Part shown: positions 9,371 to 19,479 of the stretch, piece after piece | Position numbering within the stretch: position 1 is the stretch's first letter | Layout of the letters: every line of letters begins with the position of its first letter | NCBI GenBank assembly: GCA_012295275.1 | Contig: CM022675.1 | Coordinates: 4,658,713-4,722,712 of the forward strand | Direction of reading: 5' to 3' | DNA length: 64,000 nucleotides | Source of the DNA: Chrysomallon squamiferum | Lineage: Eukaryota > Mollusca > Gastropoda > Neomphalida > Peltospiridae | The notes under the pieces: model-generated | Told to the model about the DNA's origin: nothing | The model's database searches: none | The model's input: only the letters and a program-made list of their open reading frames with translations | Program-made: the position numbers and the translations under genes

Positions 9371-11724
9371 ATAATAATAATAAAGTTAAAAGAAGACATA
9401 GAAACTTTTTTGATGAAAAAAATAAATAACATCTTCTAGAGTCAATATTTTGTATATTTACAGATAATGTAACTACACCAGGGGAGATAATTCCAACAAA
9501 ACAATCCGGTGAGACAGAACATTCATCAAATTCGTCAGGTTAGTTTTAATTTTACTTTTTTTTTTTTTAACTTAAGATATTTATTTAACTAAATTTAATT
9601 TACTAGATATATTTGACAAGATTTTATTTATTTATTTGTTTTATGATTTATTTATTTATTTGTTTCAGTTTATTAGATTTAATTTTCTAGTTTTTAATTT
9701 ACTAGATTTATTTACAACTTTTACTAAATGTAATTCTTAGTTTTAATTTACTAGATTTATTTACTACTTTTAATAACCTAAATTTATTTTATTGATTTTA
9801 TGACTAGTATTCATTTACTAGATTTGTTTAAGTTAATTAAGTTTATTTATTTTTATTTTTATACCCAGTTTCTGTGTGCTAGATGGCTTATTTAATTTAC
9901 AAGGATTATTTTAATTTTAACTCTGCTTTGCTAGCTTTGTGTTAATTTACTAGATTTATTTCTAAAATTATTAAAATTAATTAAATATATTTTCATTCTT
10001 AGTTTTCTTTTAATTATTCTTTTTTCCCTATCTTCTTTTTAACTTAGTTTTATTTTATATAATTTAAATTGAAAATAGGGCAAATAATTTATATCTGTGT
10101 TAAAATTACTAAAATGATTTCAGTAATAAGTGAACTAAATAAAAAAAAAAAAAAAAAAAATATATATACATACATACATACATACATACATACATACATA
10201 CATACATACATACATACATTTACATAGTTAATTGTACTTAGGATTAAATTAAAATGTTATTATAAGATTATTTTCAGCATCTGTTGGTGGTGGTGTCGCT
10301 GCTGCTGTTGTAGTGGTGTTGGTCGTCATTGTTGTCGTTGTAGTTTGGTCTAAACGGTGAGAATTTTCTGTAATCAATCATTAAATAAAATAATGAGATT
10401 GATGAAACAGAAAAACAGAAAACAAATAGCAAGAAATATGAAAGAAAAAATAGAGAAGGAAAAAGAATGAAAAGTTATGTGTTCTTGATTATGTTTGTTA
10501 CAAAAGCTAAAACAAAACAAACAATAGAGAAAGAAAGATATGAAAGAAAGAAAATATATATATATGAATGAAAAAAGAAAGAAACTAAGAAAAGAATGAA
10601 AAAAAGACATGAATAAACGAAAAAAAAAAGAAAGGTATGAAACAAAATAAAAAAGAAAAGGATATGTTTGAAAGTAAGAATCTACATATATCACTGTTCT
10701 TCTTCTCAGTTATCGTCAGTTTAATTTGAAATGTAAAATAGTTTTCCCTTTAAATTATAAGAGTAGGTCTGTAACTCGTATAATAAAACTAACTTAGTAT
10801 TTCATAGTTTAAATTTAAATAATGTCTTCATTTTTCAGAACACGTCGATTTTGTTTTAAAACTCAGAAGTTACAAGAATCAAGAATTAATTTTAACAAAA
10901 GAAACAATGAAATCAGCTCTGCTGAAGATTTACAACGTGGTCACACAAATCCGAGTTATGAGGTAATAACGACATCGACGTCGGCAGAAAATCAAGGAAA
11001 CCACAATGTTTACTACAACGTCGCAAACGGAGTTACTATCAACGAGGAAAACAGAAATGATAACGACTACGACATCGCAGATGTTAAAGCAGTTCCCATT
11101 AACAGATCTACTGCTGACCACAACGATGGAGATTACGACACATCGGATATCAATACGGCAGCTACTACAACATCTGAAGTGGACAAACACCTTTCAGGTA
11201 GCCATGACGGAGACTACAACAACACAGACACAACAAATACAATAACTCGTAGATCCGACATCTACAACCACATTGCTGGGCACAACGACGGCGACTACGA
11301 TACCTTTGACAAGAAAAAGAAAACTGCTACGTCTGATGTCTACAACCGGCTTGGTGTTGACAATGACAGCGACTACGACAGCACAAACAAAGAAAAAACA
11401 ACTTCAACTGTATCTGACGTCTACAGCCACCTCGTTGATTCTGAAGACTACGACACCATGGACAGAAAACCTCCAACAGCAACAACAACATCAGAACTGT
11501 ATAACCATCTTAATCAACCTGACAGCGACCTCTACGACATCGCTGATACCGTTACTTTCGATTTACCACACCCCAGTCTGTGTAGACATACTGCCTCGTC
11601 TAGCAATCAAATTCCTACTAGGAAATCAGAAATCTCTGATAACGTCCACGACAATTCCGACAACAACGACAACGTTTCTGAAGGCAGTGGACATTTTTAT
11701 TTTGTTCTGGAAAATTCTGATTGA
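5987..11724 (+). CDS. Gene 1: WSC/C-type-lectin type I membrane receptor with multi-tyrosine tail
   Basis: Exons: 5987-6053, 6824-7048, 7286-7422, 7767-7896, 8114-8248, 8448-8630, 8853-8981, 9464-9538, 10278-10356, 10839-11724. All junctions are GT-AG and the joined frame is open for 2046 nt (681 residues plus stop). Order: signal peptide (about 1-19, MNLVTAVIILTIYNQVTGA), half CTLD (23-97), WSC domain (about 100-186), linker with two Cys (187-231), CTLD (232-335), short stalk (336-360), Val-rich helix (about 361-384) followed by WSKR, and a ~295-residue tail. The start is the first ATG of a signal peptide conserved in four copies. WSC and CTLD modules usually bind glycans or proteins; the tail's YxxL/I and YDTM motifs fit SH2-mediated signalling or endocytosis. 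That role is inferred. It is the only member here with every exon intact, although its second CTLD lacks one usual cysteine. Confidence 0.85.
6824..7048 (+). CDS. Gene 1 exon 2: N-terminal half of a C-type lectin-like domain
   Basis: The translation has CTLD landmarks in order: WWEAAYSGCEEAGGRLVVHH, then DYWVGALETYTPWIWT. These match the Trp-x-x-Ala-x-x-x-Cys helix, Gly-x-Leu strand and tyrosine-Trp-hydrophobic-Gly core of the fold. The exon stops where the second half (ligand loops and last two cysteines) should begin, and a WSC exon follows instead. It is strongly conserved in genes 2 and 3. It may be a degenerate module, or may pair with another half domain. Confidence 0.75.
7286..7896 (+). 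CDS. Gene 1 exons 3-4: WSC domain
   Basis: Exons 7286-7422 and 7767-7896 join in phase 0. Together they encode the WSC pattern: AFKCFQQC, then GLQGKQCYCKI, then RVRCAGTYEEYCGGRNTISI, with six cysteines and the family's GLQ-x-G-x-xC-x-C and CGG-x-xxISxY signatures. WSC domains are putative carbohydrate-binding modules found in yeast wall sensors, Kremen and polycystin-1. Gene 3 keeps the same pattern at 42512-43061; gene 2 has lost the second half. Confidence 0.85.
8114..8248 (+). CDS. Gene 1 exon 5: linker with two cysteines
   Basis: Encodes about 45 residues beginning DLPSSVTIDD, with an INLCGYVKF segment and GFQNCYSY. The gene 3 counterpart (43422-43559) keeps DLP, NCGYVKY and GFQSC, so the two cysteines probably form a disulphide. 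I recognise no named domain. The exon is symmetric in phase (1-1) and could be skipped without changing the frame. Confidence 0.6.
8448..8981 (+). CDS. Gene 1 exons 6-7: second C-type lectin-like domain
   Basis: Exon 8448-8630 encodes MSWNYASRHF, SSLQNLL and YYWIGLHRDVRWLWIDG; exon 8853-8981 encodes GSVVSFQ through PAICQK. The WIGL and W-x-WIDG strings and the closing ICQK are CTLD hallmarks. Gene 2 has FCDMF where gene 1 has HFDMF, so gene 1 lacks the usual helix-2 cysteine. No EPN or QPD calcium/sugar motif is visible in exon 7, so calcium-dependent sugar binding is doubtful. Confidence 0.8.
9464..9538 (+). CDS. Gene 1 exon 8: short Thr/Ser/Pro stalk
   Basis: Encodes about 25 residues: YNVTTPGEIIPTKQSGETEH and a Ser-rich end. 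The N-V-T sequon and the PGEIIPTK core recur in every stalk exon of gene 4 (57824 onward) and in gene 2 (35609-35793). Both ends are phase 1. This is the short form of the exon amplified in gene 4. Confidence 0.75.
10278..10356 (+). CDS. Gene 1 exon 9: transmembrane helix
   Basis: Encodes a Gly/Ala/Val-rich hydrophobic stretch (SVGGGVAAAVVVVLVVIVVV) ending WSKR, an ideal single-pass helix with a basic cytoplasmic stop-transfer. It starts in phase 1 and ends in phase 2. No charged residue lies in the helix, so there is no sign of pairing with an adaptor of the DAP12 or FcR-gamma kind. Confidence 0.85.
10839..11724 (+). CDS. Gene 1 exon 10: cytoplasmic tail with tandem tyrosine repeats
   Basis: The single large exon begins TRRFCFKTQKL and ends GSGHFYFVLENSD. 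After NPSYEV and NVYYNV it holds about five imperfect 26-29-residue repeats. Each pairs a (S/T)(D/E)xYxx(L/I) site with a second Tyr 9-11 residues later: IYNHI/YDTF, VYNRL/YDST, VYSHL/YDTM, LYNHL/YDIA. The first repeat has Asp in place of the leading Tyr (EVDKHL). YDTM fits the PI3K p85 SH2 motif YxxM, and the YxxL/I sites also fit endocytic YxxPhi signals. The paired spacing resembles ITAMs, but the second sites lack a strict Leu/Ile. The ATG at 10822 lies in the intron and is not used. Confidence 0.8.
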
Positions 11725-11823
11725 AAAGAATGTCAGTAGTAATTCGATCGATATTTTGATACAAAATTTGTCGTCTGGTATGAAGTGTTTTTTGAAATCC
11801 ATCTTAACAGTGTCTCATACCAC

Positions 11824-11898
<75 letters not shown>

Positions 11899-13355
11899 TA
11901 TGTATTAACAGTTCTTCATACCATTTTTATGTTTTAATATCTAATTTTATTTTTTGAGATTTTATTATTGATTGATTTATTTTAATGTTGTTGTTGTTGT
12001 TGTTGTTGTAAACACTATGTTAATAGTTAAAACCTCTTTTTTTCTTCGCATTATTTGTATTATTATTTTTAACTTTGTATTTTGTGTTTGAGTTTATCCT
12101 AATATCTAAATGAACATTTCGTGAATGTGATTCATTTTTTACCTTATTTCTGTGACATGTGAAATTTGTTCTTACACTAACATTTTAAGTATTAACCTGA
12201 ACTGATGTAAAAATTTGTCTCTTGAAGAAATCCTCGCTAGTCGTGTCTCATATCAACTCTTTTTCTTCTTTTTTCGTTTTTCTTTCGGTTCCTTTTTTTT
12301 CTTCTTCTTTCTTGCTTATTATTATTTTTTAAATTATTATTCTGTTCTTTTCTTTGTTGTTTTTTTCTGATTTTATTTTGTTTATTATTATTCTTATAAC
12401 AGTTTAAGTGTACGTTATTCGAAATTCCGAAATCCTACATTCGAGATTGTGATGTGTTACAGTTTACCGGTAGATGTAGCCAAGTTTACTTCATGCACAA
12501 ACTTATTATAAATATTATTGTACATGAAGACTATATGTATATTTATGCATGTGTGTGTGTGTGTGTGTGTGTGTGTTTCTGCATGTTTTATTATATATTA
12601 ATATATAGTAAAATGTATGAAAAAAATATATCTTTGTATTACATTACTTTATATAATATTATATAGTGAATCTATATAATCAGCTAAGGATATTTCAATA
12701 TTTTATTTTAATAATCCTTCGTTTATATTTAGCATTTTCTGTTTCGTACTGGAAGTCTGTTTTATACTAACAGTTTTACTATTAACCTAACTTTATTGTG
12801 ATACAGTAAACCTTGCTACTATTACAACTGATCATTCGGCATATCTATATATTTTGTCTTTCCAACGTTTGATTTATTCTCTGTTTCAAGTCCTATTTGA
12901 ATAAAAATTGGATAAAAGGAAAATTTTTCATCTTGTCTTTGTGTTTATTGCACGAGTAGTGTGAAGAAAAAGGTTTAATCTCAGTTGGAAGTACTTTGGC
13001 ATAGCGACCATTTTGTTATGATTTTGTGAACGTGTATCGCGAACATCGTTCATACTCTACTTGTTACGTTCTCGAGGTTTTCTCTACCAGCTTTCTTCTT
13101 ATAAACAACCAAACAAAAATTAAATATGTTTGCTTGATCTGTTTGTCCAGTATAAAAGGTTTTGTCACGCTGAAGTAATAGAAAACCTTGATGAAAAATA
13201 TCTGTAAAGTCTCTTAACTATTTTCGAGCATCAGACTCCTTTCAAAAATACGTCAGTGTAAAGGGTAATTTATATTCTTTTAAAGAAAAAACAACTTTAG
13301 AATTGAAGATCAAAACCACTATACGACCAACTGGTCGACCTTGTGTCGTCATGTT
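11725..13355 (+). other. Gene 1 3' UTR and downstream spacer
   Basis: No gene was recognised. A (TTA)n tract (about 11826-11898) follows the stop codon, then T-rich sequence, a GT tract (about 12549-12576) and the conserved poly(A) block at 12900. The segment 12440-12710 is the empty-site counterpart of the transposon-bearing segments at 48270-49290 and 52550-53590. It ends at the left boundary of the large inverted duplication. Confidence 0.6.
12900..12905 (+). terminator. Poly(A) signal of gene 1
   Basis: AATAAA within the conserved block ending CCTATTTGAATAAAAATTGG. It implies a 3' UTR of about 1.2 kb. A GTGTTTATTGC element follows by about 50 nt. The same arrangement is seen after four other tail exons. 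Confidence 0.5.
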
Positions 13356-14135
13356 ATGGCCCGCGAAGTCGACAACTTGTATAAATGATCTTAAAATTGT
13401 GTCAACTTAGCGGAACAAGCTGAACTGTACCAGTGAGGATCTGTCGACGTCCCGGGACTCATTAATTGTGTTTTACCTGGGTGACGGTGTGCGCAGTCAA
13501 AAGTAACAACGAGATGATACTTACTGTACGGCAGCTACTACTACTACCACTATAACTACAATTCAGCTCAGTTTATTTATTTGGTAAAACCAGCATGACT
13601 ATAACCGCAAAACAGAGAAGAATACAATTATAAAACAGAAACCGCTGTATAATAGGTTACAGTATACAAATACAGGAAAACAAAACAAACTAAAAAAATT
13701 AAACGTAAGGATAATACGAATATAAGTATGTATATATATATATGTAGTCACACATTATGGTTAAGGATCACGCAGATAATAATAAGGAGCCATCTGAATG
13801 GGCTTCTATTACAAAAAAACAACAACCAGGAAGGGATCTTTTATATACATTTTCCCAGAGAAAGAAAATTACATAGATGGAATTATTTTTAAAATAAATT
13901 TTAGTCATAGCAATATTTGTATTTGTATTTGTAGTTCAAAAACATATTTTATTCTCGCAGTGATCAGTTGAGATGTAGAAGTTCTATGTAATCTGTGTTC
14001 TCCATGTTGATGTGGTTGTTTTCGTGTAGCGGATTATGGCATCAACAGCGCTTTATTTGCGTTTTCATGCTGGAGCTCGCCAGTGACCATCCAGTTGGTG
14101 CAGTTTCACTTCCATTACAGATTGCTCACGTTTTA

Positions 14136-14955
14136 CTAGCGATATTCTTTTAAATCAGAATTTTCCAGAACAAAATAAAAATGTCCACTGCCTTCAGAAA
14201 CGATGTCGTTGTTGCCGGAATCGTCGTGGACGTTATGACAGATTTCTGATTTTCTACTGTCAATAAGTCTATACAGACTGGGTAGCAATAACTCGGAAGT
14301 CACTTTATCAAGCGATGTTGTAGCTGTCACTTTTAGGTTAGTTAAGATGGTTATACAGGTCTGATGTTGTCGTCGCAGTTGCCGGGTTTCTGTCCATGGC
14401 GTTGTAGTCTTTAGAATCAACGAAATAGTTGTAGACGTCAGAAACAGTTGCAGTTGTCTTTTCTTTGTTTGTGCTGTCGTAGTCGCTGTCATTGTCGACA
14501 CCAAGCCGGTTGTAGACATCAGACGTAGTTGTTTTTTTCTTATCACAGGTATCGTAGTCACCGTCGTTGTCCCCAGCAATGTGGTTGTAGATGTTAGATG
14601 TACGAGTTGTTGTATTTGTTGTGTCTGTGCTGTCGTAGTCTTCGTCATGACTGCTTGAGAAATGTTTTTCAATTTCAGACGTTGTCGTAGTTGCAGAGAT
14701 GATATTCGGTGTGTCATAAAGTCATTGTTGACGTCAGCAACCCATCTGTTATTGGGAACTGTTTTATCATCTACGATGTCGTAGTCGTTATCATTTCTGT
14801 TTTCCACGTTGATAGTAACTCCGTTTGGGACGTTGTAGTAAACACTGTGCTTACCTTGATTTTCTGATTCAAACTCATAATCTGCCGACGTCGATGTCGC
14901 TGTTACTTTATAACTCGGATGTGTGCGACCACGTTGTAAATGTTCAGCACGTCTT
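14136..14955 (-). pseudogene. Tail exon fragment on the minus strand
   Basis: Read on the minus strand, a CTCCAG acceptor is followed by RRRAEHLQRGR, HPSYKV, HSVYYNV and DNDYDIVDD, then a Thr-rich out-of-frame stretch, then a return to frame at RKSEICHNVHDD ending FYFVLENSD. The normal TGA stop has become TTA, so reading continues through LKEYR. The tail's first ~25 residues are missing. The frame slips remove most YxxL sites. It is best read as a pseudogene carried in the inverted arm; the same stop loss is present at 25458-25474. Confidence 0.75.
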
Positions 14956-15132
14956 CTGGAGCAAAATAATATACCTACATAATACATCCATTTCTATATC
15001 TATCTATATATGTATATACATGTATGTATATCAACATACATATATTTCAGTAGAATATTACATTTTATTAAGTTATTAATCATTTTATTCTTAATTATTA
15101 TTATTATTATTATCATCAAGAAACAAACTTAC

Positions 15133-15197
15133 CGTTTAGTCCACAGTAAAATCACAACTACGACAACCAATACTACTACAACAGCACCAACACCACC

Positions 15198-15200
<3 letters not shown>
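15133..15200 (-). pseudogene. Transmembrane exon on the minus strand, acceptor lost
   Basis: Minus-strand translation gives GGGVGAVVVVLVVVVVILLW then TKR and a GTAAGT donor, so it is the membrane-helix exon of the gene 3 subtype. Its 5' end runs directly into a (CT)n tract (15200-15262 on this coordinate), and no AG acceptor remains where the other copies have GTAG before CACTTGCTGG. Splicing to an upstream exon should fail unless a distant AG is used. Confidence 0.75.

Positions 15201-15262
<62 letters not shown>
15201..15262. repeat. (GA)n / (CT)n microsatellite
   Basis: A dinucleotide run that abuts the minus-strand membrane-helix exon. Its counterpart in the right arm is the (CT)n at 21631-21705. 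Confidence 0.9.
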
Positions 15263-15266
<4 letters not shown>

Positions 15267-15838
15267 ATCAAAGCGTGATGTATTTGTGACTGCGTGTGTG
15301 TATGAGTAAAGAATGATGCAATTCATCACAAATATTTTCTATGTAAAAGGAAAAGGTACTCTAAAGATATAACAACATTTTTATCGGTACACTTAAAAAG
15401 GTGTGCTTGTTTACAATAATGTCTATTTGTGTATACAAATGCATACATTTCGTTTACAGAATGTATTAACAAAGACAAAATGTATATAGGTTTGTATGTT
15501 TCAACAGAATGTATGTAAGTGTATACTGTAATGTATGTTTACAAATTAGAAAAGCTGTGTATGTATATCTTACTGTCTCTTTATTAATGTATACAAATAA
15601 TTACATGAAAATGTTTGTGTTTACAAGATTATGTATGCATATATGTTTACAAGAATACGTAAATATGTTTACAACAATGTTCAGTTCTGTATACAGGTAT
15701 CAACATCGATGTGATAGTATGCAAGAATGTATATTTACAACTGTTACTCTGTTTCCAAGGTAACTGTAAACAGAATGCTCTCAATAAATTCAATGTTATT
15801 GTCTGAAAAATAAGGATTTCTTTGTTATTATTATTATA

Positions 15839-15874
<36 letters not shown>

Positions 15875-16059
15875 GTTGTTGTTTTTATTATTGTTGTTGT
15901 TATTATTATTATGTTATTATTGTTGTTGTCGTTTTCGTTGCTGTTATCACTCTTGCTTAATGTTTCTCCCTTTTTTGTTCAATACTTTTATACACGCTTT
16001 TCAGTCATATTTTTTAGTCGTCATATATACTTTGTATTAGTGCGAAATCTCTATCTATT

Positions 16060-18700
16060 GTTACTATAGGTGTGTATTAATCTATAACTGTATCTATTGT
16101 TATTTTTATCTAAATCTCTTTTTTTATCTTTATCGATATCTGTATCTCTTTTTATCTTCAGGTATGTATTAATTTATATGTGTATGTATCTTTTTTCTTT
16201 AGGTGTGTATTACTCTATATCTGTATCTATTGTTATCTGTTAGTCTGTTTTAATCTGTATCTGTATCTCTAGTCATCTATCGGTCTGTATGTTAATCTAT
16301 ATCTGTTTATGTGATGATCTGGAGCTCTCTATTAATCAATATATATTGTTATCTATAGTCTGCATTAATTTGTATCTGTATCTGTCGTTATCTTTAGGTG
16401 TTTATTCATCTATATCTGTTTCTATATTTTTGTTTACATGTGTATTAATGTCTATATGATCTCTGGTCACCTGTAGGTGTGTATTAATTTATATCTGAAT
16501 CTATCGTTATCCTTAGGTGTGTATTAATCTATGTCTGTATAGACCTTTATCTTTAGCCGTGTGTTAATCTATATCTGTATAGACCTTTATCCTTAGGTGT
16601 GTATCAATCTATATTTGTATAGACCTTTATCCTTAGCCGTGTGTTAATCTATATCTGTCTCTGTCGTGATATATAGGTGTTTATTAATCTCTGTCTGCAT
16701 CTATCGTCATATATAGATGTGTATTAATATATGTCTCTGTCTAGCGTTACGTTTGGGTGTATATTAATCTGTATGTGTATCTATCTTTATCTATATGTGT
16801 ATCTTAATCTAAACCTCTCTGTATCATGATCTGACGTGTATTAATATATGTCTCTGTCTAGCGTTATGTTTGGGTGTATATTAATCTATATCTGTGTCTA
16901 TCGTTGTCTTTATGACGCTATTCATCTATATATCTATCTATATCTATCAATAGGTGTGTATTAATCGATATATGTATGTATCTTTGTCTATAGGTGTGTA
17001 TTAAGCTATATCTTTATCTCTCGTTATGTTTATCTATATCTATATCTATCTTTGTCTTTAGGTTTGTATTAATCGATATATCTATCTGTCGTTATGTTTA
17101 GGTGTATCTATCTTTATCTATATGTATGTCTAACCTATACCTCTCTGTATCATGATCTGTAGGTGCATTTTAACCTATATCTGTATATATCATTATCTAC
17201 AGGTGTGTATTAATCTATAGTTGTGTATTAATCTGTAGGTGTGTATTAATCTGTAGGTGTGTATTAATTTGTAGGTGTGTATTAATCAGCATGTCTTTCT
17301 ATTGTTATCTTTAGGTGCATATTGATCCAAATCTCTATATATCGTTATCTACAGGTGTGTATTAACCTATATAAGTTTATATCGTTATATATAGGTGTGT
17401 ATTAATCTATATCTTTATCTATCTTTATCTATAGGTATGTATTTATCATTATATCTGTATGGATCGTTAACTTTAGGTGTGTATTGATGTGTTTCTATCG
17501 TTGTCTATGGGGTGAGTATTAGTCTGTACGTGTAGCCATCGTGATCTATAGAGGTGGTAATCTTTATCTGGTTATCTGTAGGTGTTTATTAATCTATATC
17601 TGTACATGTCGTTATCTGTAGGTGTGTATTAATCTATATTTGTATATCTCATTATCTATAGGTTTATATTAATCTATATCTGTTTCACTCGTTATCTACA
17701 GATGTCTGTCATCTATATCTGTATGCATCTTTATCCATAGGTGTGTATTAATCTATACCTGTCTATATCGTTATCTACAGGTCTGTGTTAATCTATATCT
17801 GTTTCTGTCGTTAGTTACTGGTTTGTATTAGTCTATCACTGTGTCTATGGTTATCGTTATGTGTGTATTAATCTATATCTGTATATATTGTTGCGTATAG
17901 CTGTGTATTGATCTATACCTGTATCTATCGTGACCTATAGAGGTGTATTAATCTTTATTTCTGTCTATCGTTATCATTACGTGTGTATTATCGATATCTC
18001 TATATATCTTTATCTGTATGTTTCTGTTAATCTGTATCTGTTTCTGCTGGCAGCTATAGGTGTGAATTAATCTATCTCTGAATGTATCGTTTATCTTTGG
18101 TTGCGTTTTGATCTATACCTGTATCTGTCGTTTTCTGTATCTCTATCTATTATTTTCTTTTTCTATATGTTTATCTATCGCTTTCTTTAGGTGTGTATTG
18201 ATCTTTATCAGTATCTGTCGTTATATTTTTCTATATCTGTATCTAGGTGTGTGTTAATCTATATCTGTATGTATATTTATCTTTAGGTGTTTATTAATCT
18301 ATACATATATATATATATATATATATATATCGTTAATTTTAGATATATATTCATCTGTACCTGTATCTATCGTTATCTTTAGGTGCATGTCAATCTATAT
18401 CTGCATCTATTGTTATCTAAAGGTAGGTTTAACTTTACATATATATTAATCTAATCTCTATATACTGTTACCTGTAGGTGTGTATACTATCGTTATCCAT
18501 AGGAGTGTATCGGTCTATATCTATATATATCTTATATATACAGGTGTTTATTAATATATATGTGTATCTGTCTTTATCTAAGGGTGTGTCTTAGTCTATA
18601 AATTTATATGATCAGTCTATGAATGTGTCTTCATTATCCGCAGCTGTCTCCTAATCCATATTGTGTATCTATCGTTACCTATAGGTGTGTATCTTTCTAT
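16060..18700 (+). repeat. Degenerate ~40-bp satellite array
   Basis: About 2.6 kb made of a diverged unit close to GGTGTGTATTAATCTATATC followed by TGTATCTATCGTTATCTTTA. Clear units near 16517, 16557, 16596 and 16636 are spaced 39-40 bp apart, giving roughly 65 units. Units differ by many substitutions and small indels, so the array is old and not homogenised. It lies in the centre of the inverted duplication. Short open frames here are repeat artefacts. Confidence 0.85.
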
Positions 18701-18703
18701 ATG

Positions 18704-19479
18704 TGTGTATTCGCTATCTATACATATATCTCAATCTGTACCTTATATATTGCTATCTGTAAGTGTTTATCAATCTATATCTGTTTCTATCATTATGTGT
18801 AGGTTTTTTCAAAGTGAGTCTATTGTCTGTAGTTGTTTATCAATGTGTACCTATTTCTATCTTTATCTACACCCATGTACTAGTGTATGTGTATGTATGT
18901 GTGGCTTTTTATCTATCTATATGTGTATGTCTTGATATCTGTAGATCTGTACAATCGACATATATATACTTATATGTAGGTGTGTATGAATCTATATCTG
19001 TGTGTGCTCTATATATGTGTGTCTGTATATGTATGTGTGTGTTTGTCTATAATATCTAAACATAAATGATATTTTGCTTTGTGTCGTATACTGTGTATTC
19101 GCTATCTATACATATATCTCAATCTGTACCTTATATATTGCTATCTGTAAGTGTTTATCAATCTATATCTGTTTCTATCATTATGTGTAGGTTTTTTCAA
19201 AGTGAGTCTATTGTCTGTAGTTGTTTATCAATGTGTACCTATTTCTATCTTTATCTACACCCATGTACTAGTGTATGTGTATGTATGTGTGGCTTTTTAT
19301 CTATCTATATGTGTATGTCTTGATATCTGTAGATCTGTACAATCGACATATATATACTTATATGTAGGTGTGTATGAATCTATATCTGTGTGTGCTCTAT
19401 ATATGTGTGTCTGTATATGTATGTGTGTGTTTGTCTATAATATCTAAACATAAATGATATTTTGCTTTGTGTCGTATAC
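18704..19479 (+). repeat. 388-bp tandem duplication
   Basis: 18704-19091 and 19092-19479 appear identical over almost their full length (offset 388), from TGTGTATTCGCTATC to GTGTCGTATACTG. The identity shows a very recent duplication, or an assembly artefact, at the edge of the old satellite. No gene lies in it; the encoded open frames are low-complexity. Confidence 0.85.

Larger units (their letters stand above)
13356..16015 (-). repeat. Left arm of the large inverted duplication
   Basis: This segment is, with indels, the reverse complement of parts of 20920-26252. Examples: 13490-13620 matches 25990-26120 (GACTGCGCACACCGTCACCC on the plus strand of the right arm), and 15780-16010 matches 20920-21110. 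The left arm carries a minus-strand receptor fragment (tail exon and membrane-helix exon). The right arm carries its plus-strand partner plus about 3.2 kb of unrelated sequence between two CT tracts. Confidence 0.8.

Noticed and set aside
14825-15079. Plus-strand frame opposite the inverted tail exon
   Set aside because: Shadow of the minus-strand tail exon; no family similarity in this direction.
16060-19479. CRISPR-like repeat array
   Set aside because: The units are contiguous and diverged without unique spacers, and the genome is plainly eukaryotic.
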